A stretch of 64,000 bases of DNA from CAVRXQ01 sp963831155 (GCA_963831155.1 CAWHOY010000006.1:682001-746000), one strand, 5' to 3'; positions 32,161-42,019 are shown, counted from the first letter of the stretch. Translations and numbers: made by a program. Notes: generated by a model from the sequence alone, not told the origin.

Positions 32161-32443
32161 TGATCACCTTCCTCTTCACCGACATCGAGGGCTCGACCGA
32201 GAAGCTCACGCGCCTCGGCGAGGCCTACAAGACGGTCCTTCGCGACCACCACAGGATCATCAGGGAGAGCCTCGCCGCCCACGATGGGAGGGAGGTGAAC
32301 ACGGCAGGAGACGGCTTCTTCGCCACCTTCAGCTCGCCGGGCGCCTGCGTCGCGGCCGTGACCGAGATGCAGCGGCACCTCGCCTCCCATGACTGGCCGG
32401 AGGGCGAGGGAGTCCGGGTGCGGACTGTTGGAAAGTCCGACTG
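32161..32443 (+). pseudogene. Fragment of class III cyclase gene
   Basis: About 94 codons matching the first half of a cyclase catalytic domain: TFLFTDIEGSTEKLTRLG, HRIIRESLAAHDG and NTAGDGFFATFSS. Both metal-binding Asp motifs are present. The frame ends after GVRVR, where the GIHTGE strand should follow. No good start codon; read as debris within the tRNA-Ser remnant. It resembles the cyclase broken at 54.7 kb. Confidence 0.75.
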
Positions 32444-32464
32444 ACGGAATATATGATTCTATCT

Positions 32465-32770
32465 ATGTCAAGGACCACTCTGCGGGGGAAGGGTCAGCTC
32501 ACTTTGCCCGAGGACATCCGGAAGGCCGCGCACTTGCGAGAAGGGGACCTTCTCGAGGCGGAAATCACCACTGACGGCATCTTGCTACGACCTCAAAAGC
32601 TCATCGACGCCACCCAGGCCTGGTTCTGGACGCCCGAGTGGCAAGCGGGCGAGCGCGAGGCCGACGCCGACCGCCTTGCGGGAAGAGGTGAGGCCTTCAC
32701 CTCGGGCGAGGAACTGATCGCAGCGCTCCGCTCCCGCACTAAGCGCCGTGGTGGACGGGTCTCGTCGTAG
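32465..32770 (+). CDS. AbrB/SpoVT-type antitoxin
   Basis: 101 residues from ATG 32465 (ATG 32453 possible). The N-terminus is the swapped-hairpin AbrB fold: RTTLRGKGQLTLPEDIRK, then LREGDLLEAEITTDGILLRP. The C-terminus (ALRSRTKRRGGRVSS) is basic. It is followed after 6 bp by a RelE-like gene, so it is most likely the antitoxin and repressor of the pair. Confidence 0.8.
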   Translation: MSRTTLRGKGQLTLPEDIRKAAHLREGDLLEAEITTDGILLRPQKLIDATQAWFWTPEWQAGEREADADRLAGRGEAFTSGEELIAALRSRTKRRGGRVSS

Positions 32771-32776
32771 CGGAAC

Positions 32777-33070
32777 TTGTCGACCTACGCCTGGCTGGCC
32801 CGCTTCGCGGCCGACTTTGACTCACTGTCCTCTGCGCAGCAGCGAGCGTTCTTGACCGCCGTCGCGCAGTTCGTCGACGATCTGCGCAACGGAAAGGGAT
32901 TTCGCAAGGGGCTGCGTGTGAAAGGCGTCGAAGGTGCAGCCGGGATATTCGAAATGACGTGGGCCGACAACGGTCGAGCGACCTTTGAATACGGTTACTC
33001 GGTCGACGAGGGCGAGCCGCACGTGATCTGGCGGCGGATCGGAACCCACGCGATCTTCAAGAATCCCTGA
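32777..33070 (+). CDS. RelE/ParE-like toxin
   Basis: 97 residues from TTG. AWLARFAADFDSLSSAQQRAF, GKGFRKGLRVKGVEGAAGIF and the final HVIWRRIGTHAIF match RelE-fold toxins, which cut mRNA on the ribosome or target gyrase. Partner of the AbrB-type gene 6 bp upstream. The pair lies between tRNA-Ser att copies and may stabilise the remnant. Confidence 0.8.
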   Translation: MSTYAWLARFAADFDSLSSAQQRAFLTAVAQFVDDLRNGKGFRKGLRVKGVEGAAGIFEMTWADNGRATFEYGYSVDEGEPHVIWRRIGTHAIFKNP

Positions 33071-33322
33071 TATATGAAGCGTCGCACTGCCCCCGAACGC
33101 GCGCCCACGAATTCTGCGCGACTTTCACGAATCGCAGGGCACGAGACGGCCAAAACGACGCCCGAGGCAGCCGTTGGGCGGGTGGTTACGTCGCACCGGG
33201 CATTCGGTATTGCTTATGCGGCCCCTCTTAGGTCCTCGGCCTGGCGGGTTCGGGATCCCGTTCGGCGCGCCGCCGCCTCGGAAACGCTAAAGCGCTTGCG
33301 GAATTGGCGAGCGCACATTTTT

Positions 33323-33344
33323 TTGGCCTACCCTTTGGCCTACC
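33323..33344 (+). repeat. Paired TTGGCCTACC repeats (right)
   Basis: Copies at 33323-33332 and 33335-33344, period 12 bp, ending 115 bp before the second tRNA-Ser core at 33459. The surrounding 33071-33458 has no supported gene, only one isolated TGCCCCCGAA at 33089. Confidence 0.65.
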
Positions 33345-33458
33345 AATCGGGCGAACCGCGTGGATTCGAGGGCACCAAGGGGAAATTTCCGCCCCGACAC
33401 CGCAGGTAGCAGGCACCGAGAAGGATTCTGGTTTGCCCGGTGGACGTTCTCTTGACCT

Positions 33459-33723
33459 TTAGCAGTGAGCCCGATTCGGCCGCTCTCGCACCTCTCCCAG
33501 GGTTTTTGTTCTCAGTTGGCCTACCGTTGGCCTACCTTCCCATTCTGACATGAGCGGAAAGACTCAGATCGTCTGCCCGGACGCGAGAGATTCGAGGGTT
33601 CGCGGGTCGGGATCCGACAGGAAGGCTGGAGAAGTATCCGTCGATCTGGCGCGGCGATTCATTCGAGCCCTGTCGGCGTTCGGTGCGGCGATCTGTTCGC
33701 GACCGCCCATAAACGAATCCTCT
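33459..33723 (+). repeat. 265-bp direct repeat, copy 2 (half tRNA-Ser)
   Basis: Copy of 31626-31890 with four differences; it has the anticodon loop and 5' half of tRNA-Ser but no 3' half. The offset is 1833 bp, giving a remnant element of that size. Confidence 0.92.
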
Positions 33724-33902
33724 TTGAGTCAAGAGGCTGTTCTGACCGTCTTCCGAGCGCGTGAGTCCGAGCCGCGCAGGTAGGTGCGGCTGCGTAGGCT
33801 TCCGTCGGGTTCGGGAGTGACTTCGCCAAAGAGCCGGTGTTCAGGGATGGAAAGCCGACCGCGCTGGCTATCGAGTCGCTCCCTAGTGTCCTCCCGGACC
33901 CA

Positions 33903-34652
33903 CTATCTCTTCGTGCGTTTCGCGTCGGTGAGCAGCTTTTTATAGACGGCGTTGCTCACGTGGCGCTTCAGCGCTCGAAGAGCTTCCCTCCCTGTCTTTC
34001 CTTCGGCGACACGACGGTCGAAATAAGCGCGGCCGTCGGAGTGGGGCTGGCGGAGCTGGCAGACCGCCGCCATGTGGATGGCGTGGCTCAAGTTGCGGTT
34101 GCCGCGCTGCGAGACGCGGTGCACGACCCGTCCCCCAGAAGAGAACTCGACCGGAGCGGTTCCGTTGTATGAGGCGTAGTGGTCGCGGTTAACAAAGCGG
34201 GTGACGTCACCCGAGTAGCCGATCAGCATCGCGGCGATGATCGGGCCGATCCCGAAGATCTCTGTGAGCGAGGTTCCCGACGCCCGCACGGCGTCACGGA
34301 TCCTTTTGTGTGAGACCTTCAGCTGGGCATCAAGACGCCGGATGTCTCCTAAGAGCTCTTCGACCAAGTCGAAGCGCACCTGTTCGACCGCGGACTCTGC
34401 CTTGTGGTCCAAAAGGAAACGATCGACGTCGGAGGCATAGATCTCCTTGTCAATGCCACCGCCAGAGAGCTCGGCGAGCATCGCGTGGAGGCGGCAGACG
34501 ACCTTGCACCGCTGGTCGCCGAGGTCGGTGTTGCGCTTGGCCAAGAGACGGAGCACCTCGGCGTGGCCGACCGGTTCGACCCGGCGAAGGTCTCTCGAGC
34601 GGAGCGCGGCGACAGCGACGGATAAAGCGTCGTTTGGGTCGTTCTTGTTCGC
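33903..34652 (-). pseudogene. 5'-truncated IS110-family transposase
   Basis: The C-terminal transposase region is present (SLTEIFGIGPIIAAMLIGYS, RFVNRDHYASYNGTAPVEFS, HRVSQRGNRNLSHAIHM). Upstream the frame reads NKNDPNDALSV and then meets TGA at 34653-34655, so the DEDD N-terminal domain is missing. Not closely similar to the intact IS110 at 38.5 kb. Confidence 0.85.
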
Positions 34653-34655
34653 TCA

Positions 34656-35015
34656 AGACGGGCCAATCACCCTTGCTTCGGAACGGGACGTGCCGTTTTT
34701 CAATGTGCGGCTGAAAGAGCTCAGCCGACGACAACCGAAGTCGTCATCACTGCTAAACGCTCCAGCGCTCCCGAAGCTATTGAGAACCAACAACGACGCG
34801 GTGGACCCTCAAGGGCATTGTCATTGTTATGGGCTACCCGCTCCGATACCCAGGGCTGACTCTGTGCGTATTTCGTTAGACGTTCAACGGCCCACGTTGG
34901 CGTCGTTCTGGCGCGTCGCGGAAACAAGAGCGGTCTCGCGGTGTTTGGCGAGATTGCGGAGCGGAGTCCTCGGTGGGTGGTACCGGAGTCGGTTCATAAA
35001 CCGCGACAAAAAATG
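34656..35015. other. 360-bp region without a gene
   Basis: Nothing recognisable on either strand; probably IS110 flanking debris. Confidence 0.4.
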
Positions 35016-36218
35016 CTAGGTGCCCTTCTTTTGCCAGTGGAAACCTCCGCGCTTGGCTCGATCCGATGAGGAACCTTCCACTTTGATTGGAGTGACGGGC
35101 GCGCGTTGCGGTAGGGCTGAAGGTCCGCAAATCTGCCCCTTCTCAGACTCGTCGCCCGAGGGGGACCCTTCTGTCGTGGGACTGACGTGATAGCGGCTTC
35201 GATAGGCGATATAGGCGAACGGCCCGAGGAGAGTCGGCAGCCAGTAGGAGACGAGTCGGTAGGCCAGCGTGGAAAGAGCTGCGCTCGACGCGGGCACCGC
35301 TGCGAGCACGAGTAAACCCGTAAGGCTTCCTTCGACGACCCCAAGGCCGCCAGGCGTCAGCGGCAGCAGGGCCAGTACAGAGGTCGCGGCGTACGCGATG
35401 AGGATCAGCCAGGGTTCAGGATTGGCACGAGTTGCCGCCAGCATGGCGAGCAAACAACCGAAGTCGAGCCCGACTTTTCCAATCGTGAAGAGCAAGGCTT
35501 GCCACCACTTTGCTCCGAGGGCGGCCCGAGTGGAGTTCCGCTGTGCGACCAGTCGATCAGCCAAGCCGAAAATCGATTCTCGGTGGCGCAGCAGGCGGTT
35601 GTGAACCTGCTCGACAAACCGTCCGACGAGCTGCAGCGGCCAGTTGGTCGTGAAGATGAGGACCGCGGCGACGACCAAGAAGGCGAACATGCCGAGCCCG
35701 AGAAAGGCGAGGTGAACGAGACCTCGGCTGATCGGTACCCCCGCGAGGATCGCGGGAAGCGCCAGGATCGGAAGCGCGAACAGGCTCCCCGTCTGGAGCA
35801 GCGCGGTAGCGGTGAGGCCCCCGATGGTGGCACCGGCGCCGACTCCCGCTGATGAAAGCATGCGGAACTCGACGGCGGCACCGGTTGCGTCGCTCCCAGG
35901 TAGGACGTTGGTAACTGAGTTTCCGACGAGACCGCTGGTGACGATGGCGAAGGTGGCTTTGGTGTGGAGTGCTATGCGCTTCAGCATGAAGGTGCAGGTG
36001 AAGGACCCCGCCTCGGCGAGAAGACCGAGCGCCGCCCAAAGCGGCAGCAGCGATGAAAGTCGCGGCCAGGCGGCGAAGACCCGGGCAAGAACCGGGGCAA
36101 GGACGTAAATAACGACGCCGCTCACGAAGACGGGCAGGGCTCTTTTTGCGATCGCGCGCCACGTCGGTACCTCGCGCTCTGGCGCGGATGGAACCTTTGA
36201 CGGTGAGGTGCTGGTCAC
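35016..36218 (-). CDS. Lysylphosphatidylglycerol synthase TM-domain (UPF0104) protein
   Basis: 400 residues with about seven to eight membrane helices (VSGVVIYVLAPVLARVF, LVGNSVTNVLPGSDATGAAV, LVHLAFLGLGMFAFLVVAAV, AYAATSVLALLPLTPGGLG). The conserved NxxxPGxxxxG-like NVLPGSDATG and the LPLTPGGLGVVEG motif are typical of the flippase-like region of MprF/AglD proteins. No catalytic synthase domain is attached. Likely an inner-membrane lipid or glycan-related transporter; the C-terminal ~70 residues are soluble. Confidence 0.82.
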   Translation of the reverse strand: MTSTSPSKVPSAPEREVPTWRAIAKRALPVFVSGVVIYVLAPVLARVFAAWPRLSSLLPLWAALGLLAEAGSFTCTFMLKRIALHTKATFAIVTSGLVGNSVTNVLPGSDATGAAVEFRMLSSAGVGAGATIGGLTATALLQTGSLFALPILALPAILAGVPISRGLVHLAFLGLGMFAFLVVAAVLIFTTNWPLQLVGRFVEQVHNRLLRHRESIFGLADRLVAQRNSTRAALGAKWWQALLFTIGKVGLDFGCLLAMLAATRANPEPWLILIAYAATSVLALLPLTPGGLGVVEGSLTGLLVLAAVPASSAALSTLAYRLVSYWLPTLLGPFAYIAYRSRYHVSPTTEGSPSGDESEKGQICGPSALPQRAPVTPIKVEGSSSDRAKRGGFHWQKKGT

Positions 36219-36644
36219 GAAGCGCCGCGTTGAATCACGACGATGCCTATCCGATCACACGCAAAGCGTCGCTCACTCAACCGATGTTTACCGTTGGCGC
36301 CCTGCCTCCATCCCGTCCTGAATCGGCAGATGGCGCGAGGTTCACTTGCCCGTTTTCGGGCCACAACCGGGCCGGGAAGCCGATCAGCCGAATCCCAGAG
36401 GCTCTGGGAAGCGGCCCGGCTGTCGAAGCCAGCCGCGCCGACAACTATGCGCCAACCCGCATTTCGGACGAGTGGGACGTACTGGAGAATCGCGCAGGTT
36501 CCGCTCCCCTTGAGCCGTTCGACCCTGGGAATTTCCTTGTGCCATAGATATGCCTCCGACAGGAGGGATTGAGCACCGGGGGTCGCGCTGCGGAACGGCT
36601 TGTGCCTTCGACTGCTGAATTCTCCCGCGAGCGAGGAGGTTCCT
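36219..36644. other. 426-bp region without a gene
   Basis: Open frames here are short with non-native composition; no repeat or hairpin was noticed apart from the ribosome site of the next gene. Confidence 0.4.
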
Positions 36645-37058
36645 ATGGCAAAGGAAAAGGATCTAGCCATGTACGTCGCTGTCTACGACAGCAACGATTC
36701 GGCTGAGGCCGACCTCGACGCCTTCGAGCACCTGCACAAACTCGATCTCATCGGGACGTTCGACGCAGCAATCATCGAGAAGAGAAACGGCAAACTGCAC
36801 GTCGCCAAGCGACTGGACCGGCCCATGGTGCACGTCATCCCAGACCAACTCAATTTCGGACCTCTGTCACGCAAGGAACTGAAGAAGGTGGCTGTGGAGC
36901 TTGACGCCGGCGAAGTGAGTCTGATCGTCGTCGGAGAGCCAACACTCGAGAAGGCGTTTGGCAAAGCCGTCACGCACGCGACAAAGACCGTTAAGCAGGT
37001 CTTCGATGCGACAGCCGACGAGCTAACCAAGGAGCTGAGAGAGGTCGCCAGCAGCTAA
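36645..37058 (+). CDS. DUF1269-like protein
   Basis: 137 residues from ATG after AGGAGG. YVAVYDSNDSAEADLDAFEH, FDAAIIEKRNGKLHVAKRLD and SLIVVGEPTLEKAFGKAV give an alternating alpha/beta fold often filed under DUF1269 and related families. It ends in an amphipathic helix. Soluble, probably stress-associated; function unknown. Followed by a SHOCT protein gene in the same direction. Confidence 0.65.
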   Translation: MAKEKDLAMYVAVYDSNDSAEADLDAFEHLHKLDLIGTFDAAIIEKRNGKLHVAKRLDRPMVHVIPDQLNFGPLSRKELKKVAVELDAGEVSLIVVGEPTLEKAFGKAVTHATKTVKQVFDATADELTKELREVASS

Positions 37059-37181
37059 ACGCTCCGGGGGTTCGAGACTCGGATCGAGCTTTCAGACTGA
37101 CCTACAAAGGCCAGCATTTGCGCGTCTGTCGTTCACAAACAGTTTCGAAAGCGATGTGAATAAGAAGAACGAGGAGGGAGC

Positions 37182-37595
37182 ATGTTCGCTACGACGTACG
37201 GGGTTGGACAGGTCGTCTACACGATTCTCTGGTTCTTCCTCTTGTTCATCGAGGTCTGGCTCTCGATCTCGATCTTCATCGACGTCTTTCGGAGCCACGA
37301 CCTGAAGGGTTGGCAGAAGGCTCTCTGGATCTTGTTCGTGCTGGTGATTCCGCTGATCGGAATCCTCGTTTACTTCATTGTCCGAGGCGACAAGATGCGC
37401 GCACACCAGATCCAGGCACAGCATGAAGACCAAGCGTTCCGCGACTTTCAGCAGGGCGGATTCGGCGGGAGTTCCCCGGCAAGCGAGCTGTCCCGACTGT
37501 CCGAATTGAAACGAGACGGAGTCATCTCCGAGGCGGAGTTCCAAGAGCTGAAATCTCGAATCATCAAGGGGGATGGCGAGGCGAACTCTCACTAA
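37182..37595 (+). CDS. PLDc_N / SHOCT membrane protein
   Basis: 137 residues. Two membrane helices (TILWFFLLFIEVWLSISIFI and ALWILFVLVIPLIGILVYFI) form the PLD-nuclease N-terminal type domain; the C-terminus ELSRLSELKRDGVISEAEFQ is a SHOCT motif. Common small actinobacterial membrane protein of unknown role. Confidence 0.85.
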   Translation: MFATTYGVGQVVYTILWFFLLFIEVWLSISIFIDVFRSHDLKGWQKALWILFVLVIPLIGILVYFIVRGDKMRAHQIQAQHEDQAFRDFQQGGFGGSSPASELSRLSELKRDGVISEAEFQELKSRIIKGDGEANSH

Positions 37596-37655
37596 CAGCC
37601 CATTGATCGGGTCACGCCTCGAAGGCGCGGCGAAGCCGCCTGCGGAGCCCAGTAC

Positions 37656-37841
37656 TTATTTCTCGCGTCGCTCGCGGTGATGACGCGTATCGAGGACCAC
37701 TACCGCCGCGGCGATGAGACCCAAGACGAATCCGCCGGTGCCCCACTCCAGCCGTGCCCGGACCGAGTGGCTGAGGAGGATGATCACGATGGCCGCCGCG
37801 ATCAACGCGACGATCACAGCATGAGTGCGGAAGCGCTTCAT
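37656..37841 (-). CDS. Small two-helix membrane protein
   Basis: 61 residues: HAVIVALIAAAIVIILLSHS and GTGGFVLGLIAAAVVVL are membrane segments, followed by a basic tail RHHRERREK. A promoter-like conserved block (38033-38064) lies upstream. No family recognised and the ribosome site is weak. Confidence 0.5.
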   Translation of the reverse strand: MKRFRTHAVIVALIAAAIVIILLSHSVRARLEWGTGGFVLGLIAAAVVVLDTRHHRERREK

Positions 37842-38474
37842 CAGCGCAACCGATGGATCGGATTCTGGTACAAGACCCGGAGCCTATGGCGCTTCTGATC
37901 CGCATCGCATGCGGCAGACGTATAGGAGCCCGGCGGTGATCTCCATGCTGCAGCGCAACAAGGTTCTTCATCCCACAGTTCTCCCCTATCCGCAGGTGGG
38001 TTTCGTAGGCTGACCGTCCCGGACCGCCGAGCGTGTCGCACTATCTATATGCGACCGTACGGCATGTCTGAAGGAGCGGGGCCGTGTCAATCCTCGCGAC
38101 AGGCCTTTCTTCCTGTTCAACGCTCTGCAATCCGATTGCACAGCCTGAGTGAAGGCGCGCGCCATCGCGGCGTCGGGGTCAAGGTGGAGCGCCCACAGCG
38201 AAGCGAGGACGAACGACCTTTTCGCCGGCGCCGAGTGGCGCAGGATTTCTCAGGTTGTGTAGCGACGTCAAGCCGCCTGAGTTCACACCAAGTTCTCTCG
38301 CGTCAGAGATCGTGAGAGGGGCAAGCTCGGTTGCCGAGGCATGTCTTCGCTGAGTCGCTCAGCATGGTGTGTTCCGGCCGCGAACGGGCGGGCTCAATCA
38401 CTTAGCCGGCCGCGCCACTCCTTCGAGTGGGAGCCCTGCCGTATCCCGAGCTCGCGCCCGTCCGCGTCCGAGCG
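37842..38474. other. 633-bp region without a gene
   Basis: No supported gene. It holds a 32-bp block (38033-38064) that recurs at 50898-50929 with 28 of 32 identical bases. Confidence 0.5.
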
Positions 38475-39485
38475 TCACGCCGCTTTCGGGCTCTTGAGAC
38501 AACGGATCTCTCCGTCTCTGAGCCCGTAGTAGACGAGCGTGAGGACTTTGCGGGCGATCGCGACAACAGCCTTTTTCTTGCCACGTCGCTCTGCGATCGC
38601 CTGGAACGATGCCTCGAAGATGCCGCCGTGGTAGCGGGCGACTGTCTCGACCGCCGCCCAGCGCACGAGGCGCGAGCCCTGTTTGGTGATCCGACCACGG
38701 TGCACCTTGGTGTCGGACTCGCGATGAATCGGCGTCAGCCCCGCCCACGAACAGAGCGCTTCTGGTGATCCGAAGCGCGAGACGTCGCCGATCTCTGAGA
38801 CGAAGATCGCCGCCATCACCTCGCCGACGCCATAGATCGCCTGCACGGCGTTGTAACCGGGATCGTCACGCAACAACAGATGCGTTTGGCGGTCGATCTC
38901 GATGATCTCGCGGTTGAAGAAACAGACGAGGTCACGTAACACCTCGATGCGGTGTGAATAGGCACGAGGGATCTCGAGTGCATCGAACTGCGCGGCACCT
39001 CCGACACCCCACATGTCGTTGCGCACCGGCAGCACGCCACACTTCGCGAGCACGGCGTGCGCCTGTGCCTTCACGCCTGTTCGCATGCATGAGAGCTTGT
39101 TGCGGAATCTGACGAGCTCTCTTAGCTCGCGGAGCTCAGGCGGTGCGATCCAGGCCTCGGCGAGACGGCCGAGTCGCAACAAGTCGGCGAGGTCGTGCGC
39201 GTCGCGCTCGTCGTTTTTCACCCGCCGGTGCCCCCAGTCGTTGCCCTTCGGGTTGGCGAGGTGGACGACGTAACCGAGGTCGGAGAGAAGGTCCGCCGCC
39301 CAATACCAGCCGTAGGTGGCTTCGAGGATCACGTCGCTGCCGGCCGGTGCTGCCAACACCGCGGCCGCGAACTCACCTGGGTCGTTGTCGATCCGCACGC
39401 TCGAGCGCTGCTCTCCGTCCGCGCCCATGCGCACGATCACCGAGCGGCGACGGTGCAGATCGATGCCGACGTACTCTCGCTCCAT
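38475..39485 (-). CDS. IS110-family transposase
   Basis: 336 residues. N-terminal DEDD domain: VGIDLHRRRSVIV (first Asp), VILEATYGWYWAAD (Glu), VKNDERDAHDLADLLR (Asp pair). The C-terminal domain has IYGVGEVMAAIFVSEIGDV, CSWAGLTPIHRES and GRITKQGSRLVRWAAVE with the Ser nucleophile region. Complete and normal in length. An inverted repeat CCAGTTTC/GAAACTGG lies upstream at about 39519-39545, but I could not define the element ends. Confidence 0.92.
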   Translation of the reverse strand: MEREYVGIDLHRRRSVIVRMGADGEQRSSVRIDNDPGEFAAAVLAAPAGSDVILEATYGWYWAADLLSDLGYVVHLANPKGNDWGHRRVKNDERDAHDLADLLRLGRLAEAWIAPPELRELRELVRFRNKLSCMRTGVKAQAHAVLAKCGVLPVRNDMWGVGGAAQFDALEIPRAYSHRIEVLRDLVCFFNREIIEIDRQTHLLLRDDPGYNAVQAIYGVGEVMAAIFVSEIGDVSRFGSPEALCSWAGLTPIHRESDTKVHRGRITKQGSRLVRWAAVETVARYHGGIFEASFQAIAERRGKKKAVVAIARKVLTLVYYGLRDGEIRCLKSPKAA

Positions 39486-39739
39486 AGGGGCCTCCCTTGT
39501 CGTGAGACTGCTGTGAGAAGCCCCAGTTTCGAGGTTTGGAAACTGGAACCCTCACGGGGAGCGGAGGCCCCGCTCCTTCATCGCACTTATGCCGCGCGGC
39601 CGGGAGTTGTTCGGCCACGCGTTTGGGGTCACAGACACAGATCGCCGAATCGGGGCCGATCTGAGTTCGAGGAGGCCAAGTCCAAGATCCTGGCAGCCTG
39701 ATCGTCATTGATCCTGGCTCGGAGAGGGTCCTGGTCGGT

Positions 39740-41194
39740 CTATAGGCCTGATTTGACGGTGATCCGGCCACTAGCCTCTGCGGCTTTGAGGGCCTCGTAG
39801 TCACGCGCGTTCTGGTCGGCATAGGTCTCCGCGAACTCGGCGATCGCCCCGTCGAAGGTGGGTCCGCTTCCTAAGTAGCTGGCAATGGCGACGCAGTCGC
39901 CCGAGCGGGCATGAGCCCGTGCGAGGGCCTGGGCGCAGACACCGACGTACTTGGTCAGCTCTGGCGGGAAGGTCCTTTCGACCTCGAAGGAACCCTTCCA
40001 ATCCCGGAGTTGTCGCACGTAGAAATCACGGTTCACACCGTCGGGGCCCTTTACCTGTTGCCAGCCGAGGAAGATGTCGCTGGCGGCCTGCATGAGGTGC
40101 TGGCCTGCCACCACCCGCTCCCCGTGGTTTGCGTAGTCGCTCTTGCCCACGAACTCCTCGAGCACGGACGCCTCAGCTTCCTTGGCCTGGAGGAAGAGGG
40201 GATCGTCGTTGCCCCGGCCAACCAAAAGGAGAATCCAGGTCCGGGTGCCGACGCTGCCCACGCCCACCACCTTGCGGGCGATCTGGAAGAACTGGAACTC
40301 CTCGAGCAGGTGGCGCCGATCGGTCTGGAGGCTCCGACGGTAGCCAAGTACGAGCCGGTGGAAAGACTCGCGGAGCGCGTCGCTCTCGAGCTGGGGGAAC
40401 AGCTCCTCGACCGGCACGATGAGGGGCGGGTTGCTCACGATCCGGAGTTGGCCATCGACGACGGTGGTGAGCTTGCCCAGGGCCTGGAAGCTGTCGCGGG
40501 TGCGGGCTTTGGCGATCTCCTTGGTAGTGCGTTCGGCGATTCGTTTGTCGGCCTTCGACCCCGTCGAACCGCCTCCGGCCTCGAGTTCGGCGACGATGGA
40601 GGCCACGTCGACAGAGGAGTACCACACGTCCAGCGTTGTCATCGCGGCCAGGCGTGCCATCTCCTGGCGGTAGCTGGCCCCGGCCTCGAGGGCTGCTGTT
40701 CGAGCCTCTTTCGCGGTGAACTCCCGGTCGCGTGCGGCGATGACCGCGCTTGCAGCCAGGCGCTTGACGTCCCACTCCCAGGGGCCGGGGAGGGTCTCGT
40801 CGAAGTCGTTGACGTCGAACATCAGCGCCCGTTCAGGCGAAGCGAACAGTCCGAAGTTGGACAAGTGGGCATCGCCGCAGATCTGGGCCTTGAGGCCCGA
40901 CCGAGGAGTTGTCGCCAAGTCTGAAGCCATCACGAGCGCCGCACCCCGGAAGAAGGTGAACGGTGAGACGAGCATTCGCCCGTAGCGGATAGGGACCAGT
41001 TCGGGCACCCGGGTGGTCGCCTGGCGATCGAGCAGAGCGACGGGGTCCGGGCGGTCAGCCCCTGGGCTGAACTGCGCCTGGGATGAGCGAGGAACCCGGG
41101 TGCGAGCCTCCTTGCCGATCTTCGCCCTCTCCTCGATAGAGAGGTGCTGCACCGATCGGCCTGTTGGGCCGGCTGTCTGTGCCTGATTCGCCAT
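39740..41194 (-). CDS. DUF2252 family protein
   Basis: 484 residues. Motifs of the family: YGRMLVSPFTFFRGAALVMA, ICGDAHLSNFGLFASPER and FDVNDFDETLPGPWEWDVKR (kinase-like GDxHxxNFG and DFD motifs), then GVGSVGTRTWILLL. DUF2252 proteins have a protein-kinase-like fold with unknown substrate. It lies upstream of no operon partner; a TetR regulator gene precedes it on the same strand. Confidence 0.9.
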   Translation of the reverse strand: MANQAQTAGPTGRSVQHLSIEERAKIGKEARTRVPRSSQAQFSPGADRPDPVALLDRQATTRVPELVPIRYGRMLVSPFTFFRGAALVMASDLATTPRSGLKAQICGDAHLSNFGLFASPERALMFDVNDFDETLPGPWEWDVKRLAASAVIAARDREFTAKEARTAALEAGASYRQEMARLAAMTTLDVWYSSVDVASIVAELEAGGGSTGSKADKRIAERTTKEIAKARTRDSFQALGKLTTVVDGQLRIVSNPPLIVPVEELFPQLESDALRESFHRLVLGYRRSLQTDRRHLLEEFQFFQIARKVVGVGSVGTRTWILLLVGRGNDDPLFLQAKEAEASVLEEFVGKSDYANHGERVVAGQHLMQAASDIFLGWQQVKGPDGVNRDFYVRQLRDWKGSFEVERTFPPELTKYVGVCAQALARAHARSGDCVAIASYLGSGPTFDGAIAEFAETYADQNARDYEALKAAEASGRITVKSGL

Positions 41195-41365
41195 GGGCTC
41201 GCCCGATCCTGGTTGGAGCGCTGTTGGTGTACCGGATCAACCATTCTCCCGTCGTTGCAGCCCGTGCATCGTGGAGGACCCGGCCTCGCCTGGATAGCCG
41301 GTGGACGGTGGAGAACACGTGCTGCGGATCTTTGCGTCTCGGCAGCTCTGGCGAGGACAAGCGCG

Positions 41366-42019
41366 CTACGAGCTGTCTCGCTGGGGTAGAGGGAGTCGGG
41401 CGAGGCGTCGGGCCTCGTTGGCGCTTAACCCGAGCAGGCGAAGGCAGGCCTCGACGAGTTCGTCGACGGCACTTTCGGCTACCCGTTCGGGGTGGCGCTC
41501 GTGGAGGCGAAGCAGGCCGAGGAGACCACCGGCAACGGCGCTGAGTGCGATCTCGGCATCAGGCACGGTGAAACGCCCGGTTGCCTGGCCGGCGCGTATG
41601 TCGCGAAGGGCGCGCGGTGCGAGCCCTCGCGGTGCGTCGAGGAGCTCCAGACCAGCGCCGGTGATGAAGCCGGCGACCTCGGGGTGGGTCCAGGCGAGAC
41701 GGCCGGAGATCCGCAGCGAGACGGCGAACACCTCGGCGGGGTCGTCGAGACCGACGCAGGCGGCGTCGAGCATCTGCGCCCAGCGTTCGAGCACCTCTTC
41801 CGAGGCTGTCTGGAACAGTTCTTCCTTGCTTGTGAAGTGGTTGTAGAAGGACCCAAAGCCGATGTCGGCCACTTCCGTGATCTCTTGGATGCTTGCTCGG
41901 TCTCCTCGGCCCTCGGCGATGAGCAGGACGGCGGCGTCGATGAGTGCCTTCCTCGTGCGGGCCTTCCGGCGATCGAGCCTGTTGGCCAGGGCGGTCCCGT
42001 TTGTCGTTGCCGCGTTCAT
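41366..42019 (-). CDS. TetR family regulator
   Basis: 217 residues from ATG after AGGAGA. The HTH is RKARTRKALIDAAVLLIAEG, ASIQEITEVADIGFGSFYNHF, TSKEELF. The ligand-binding part is helical. It is in line with DUF2252 downstream and HdeD upstream, both on the same strand, so it may control one or both. A palindrome at 42796 is a possible operator. Confidence 0.9.
   Translation of the reverse strand: MNAATTNGTALANRLDRRKARTRKALIDAAVLLIAEGRGDRASIQEITEVADIGFGSFYNHFTSKEELFQTASEEVLERWAQMLDAACVGLDDPAEVFAVSLRISGRLAWTHPEVAGFITGAGLELLDAPRGLAPRALRDIRAGQATGRFTVPDAEIALSAVAGGLLGLLRLHERHPERVAESAVDELVEACLRLLGLSANEARRLARLPLPQRDSS

Noticed and set aside
31717..32163. Short frames within the 265-bp repeats
   Set aside because: The two copies diverge without a coding pattern, and neither strand gives a recognisable product.
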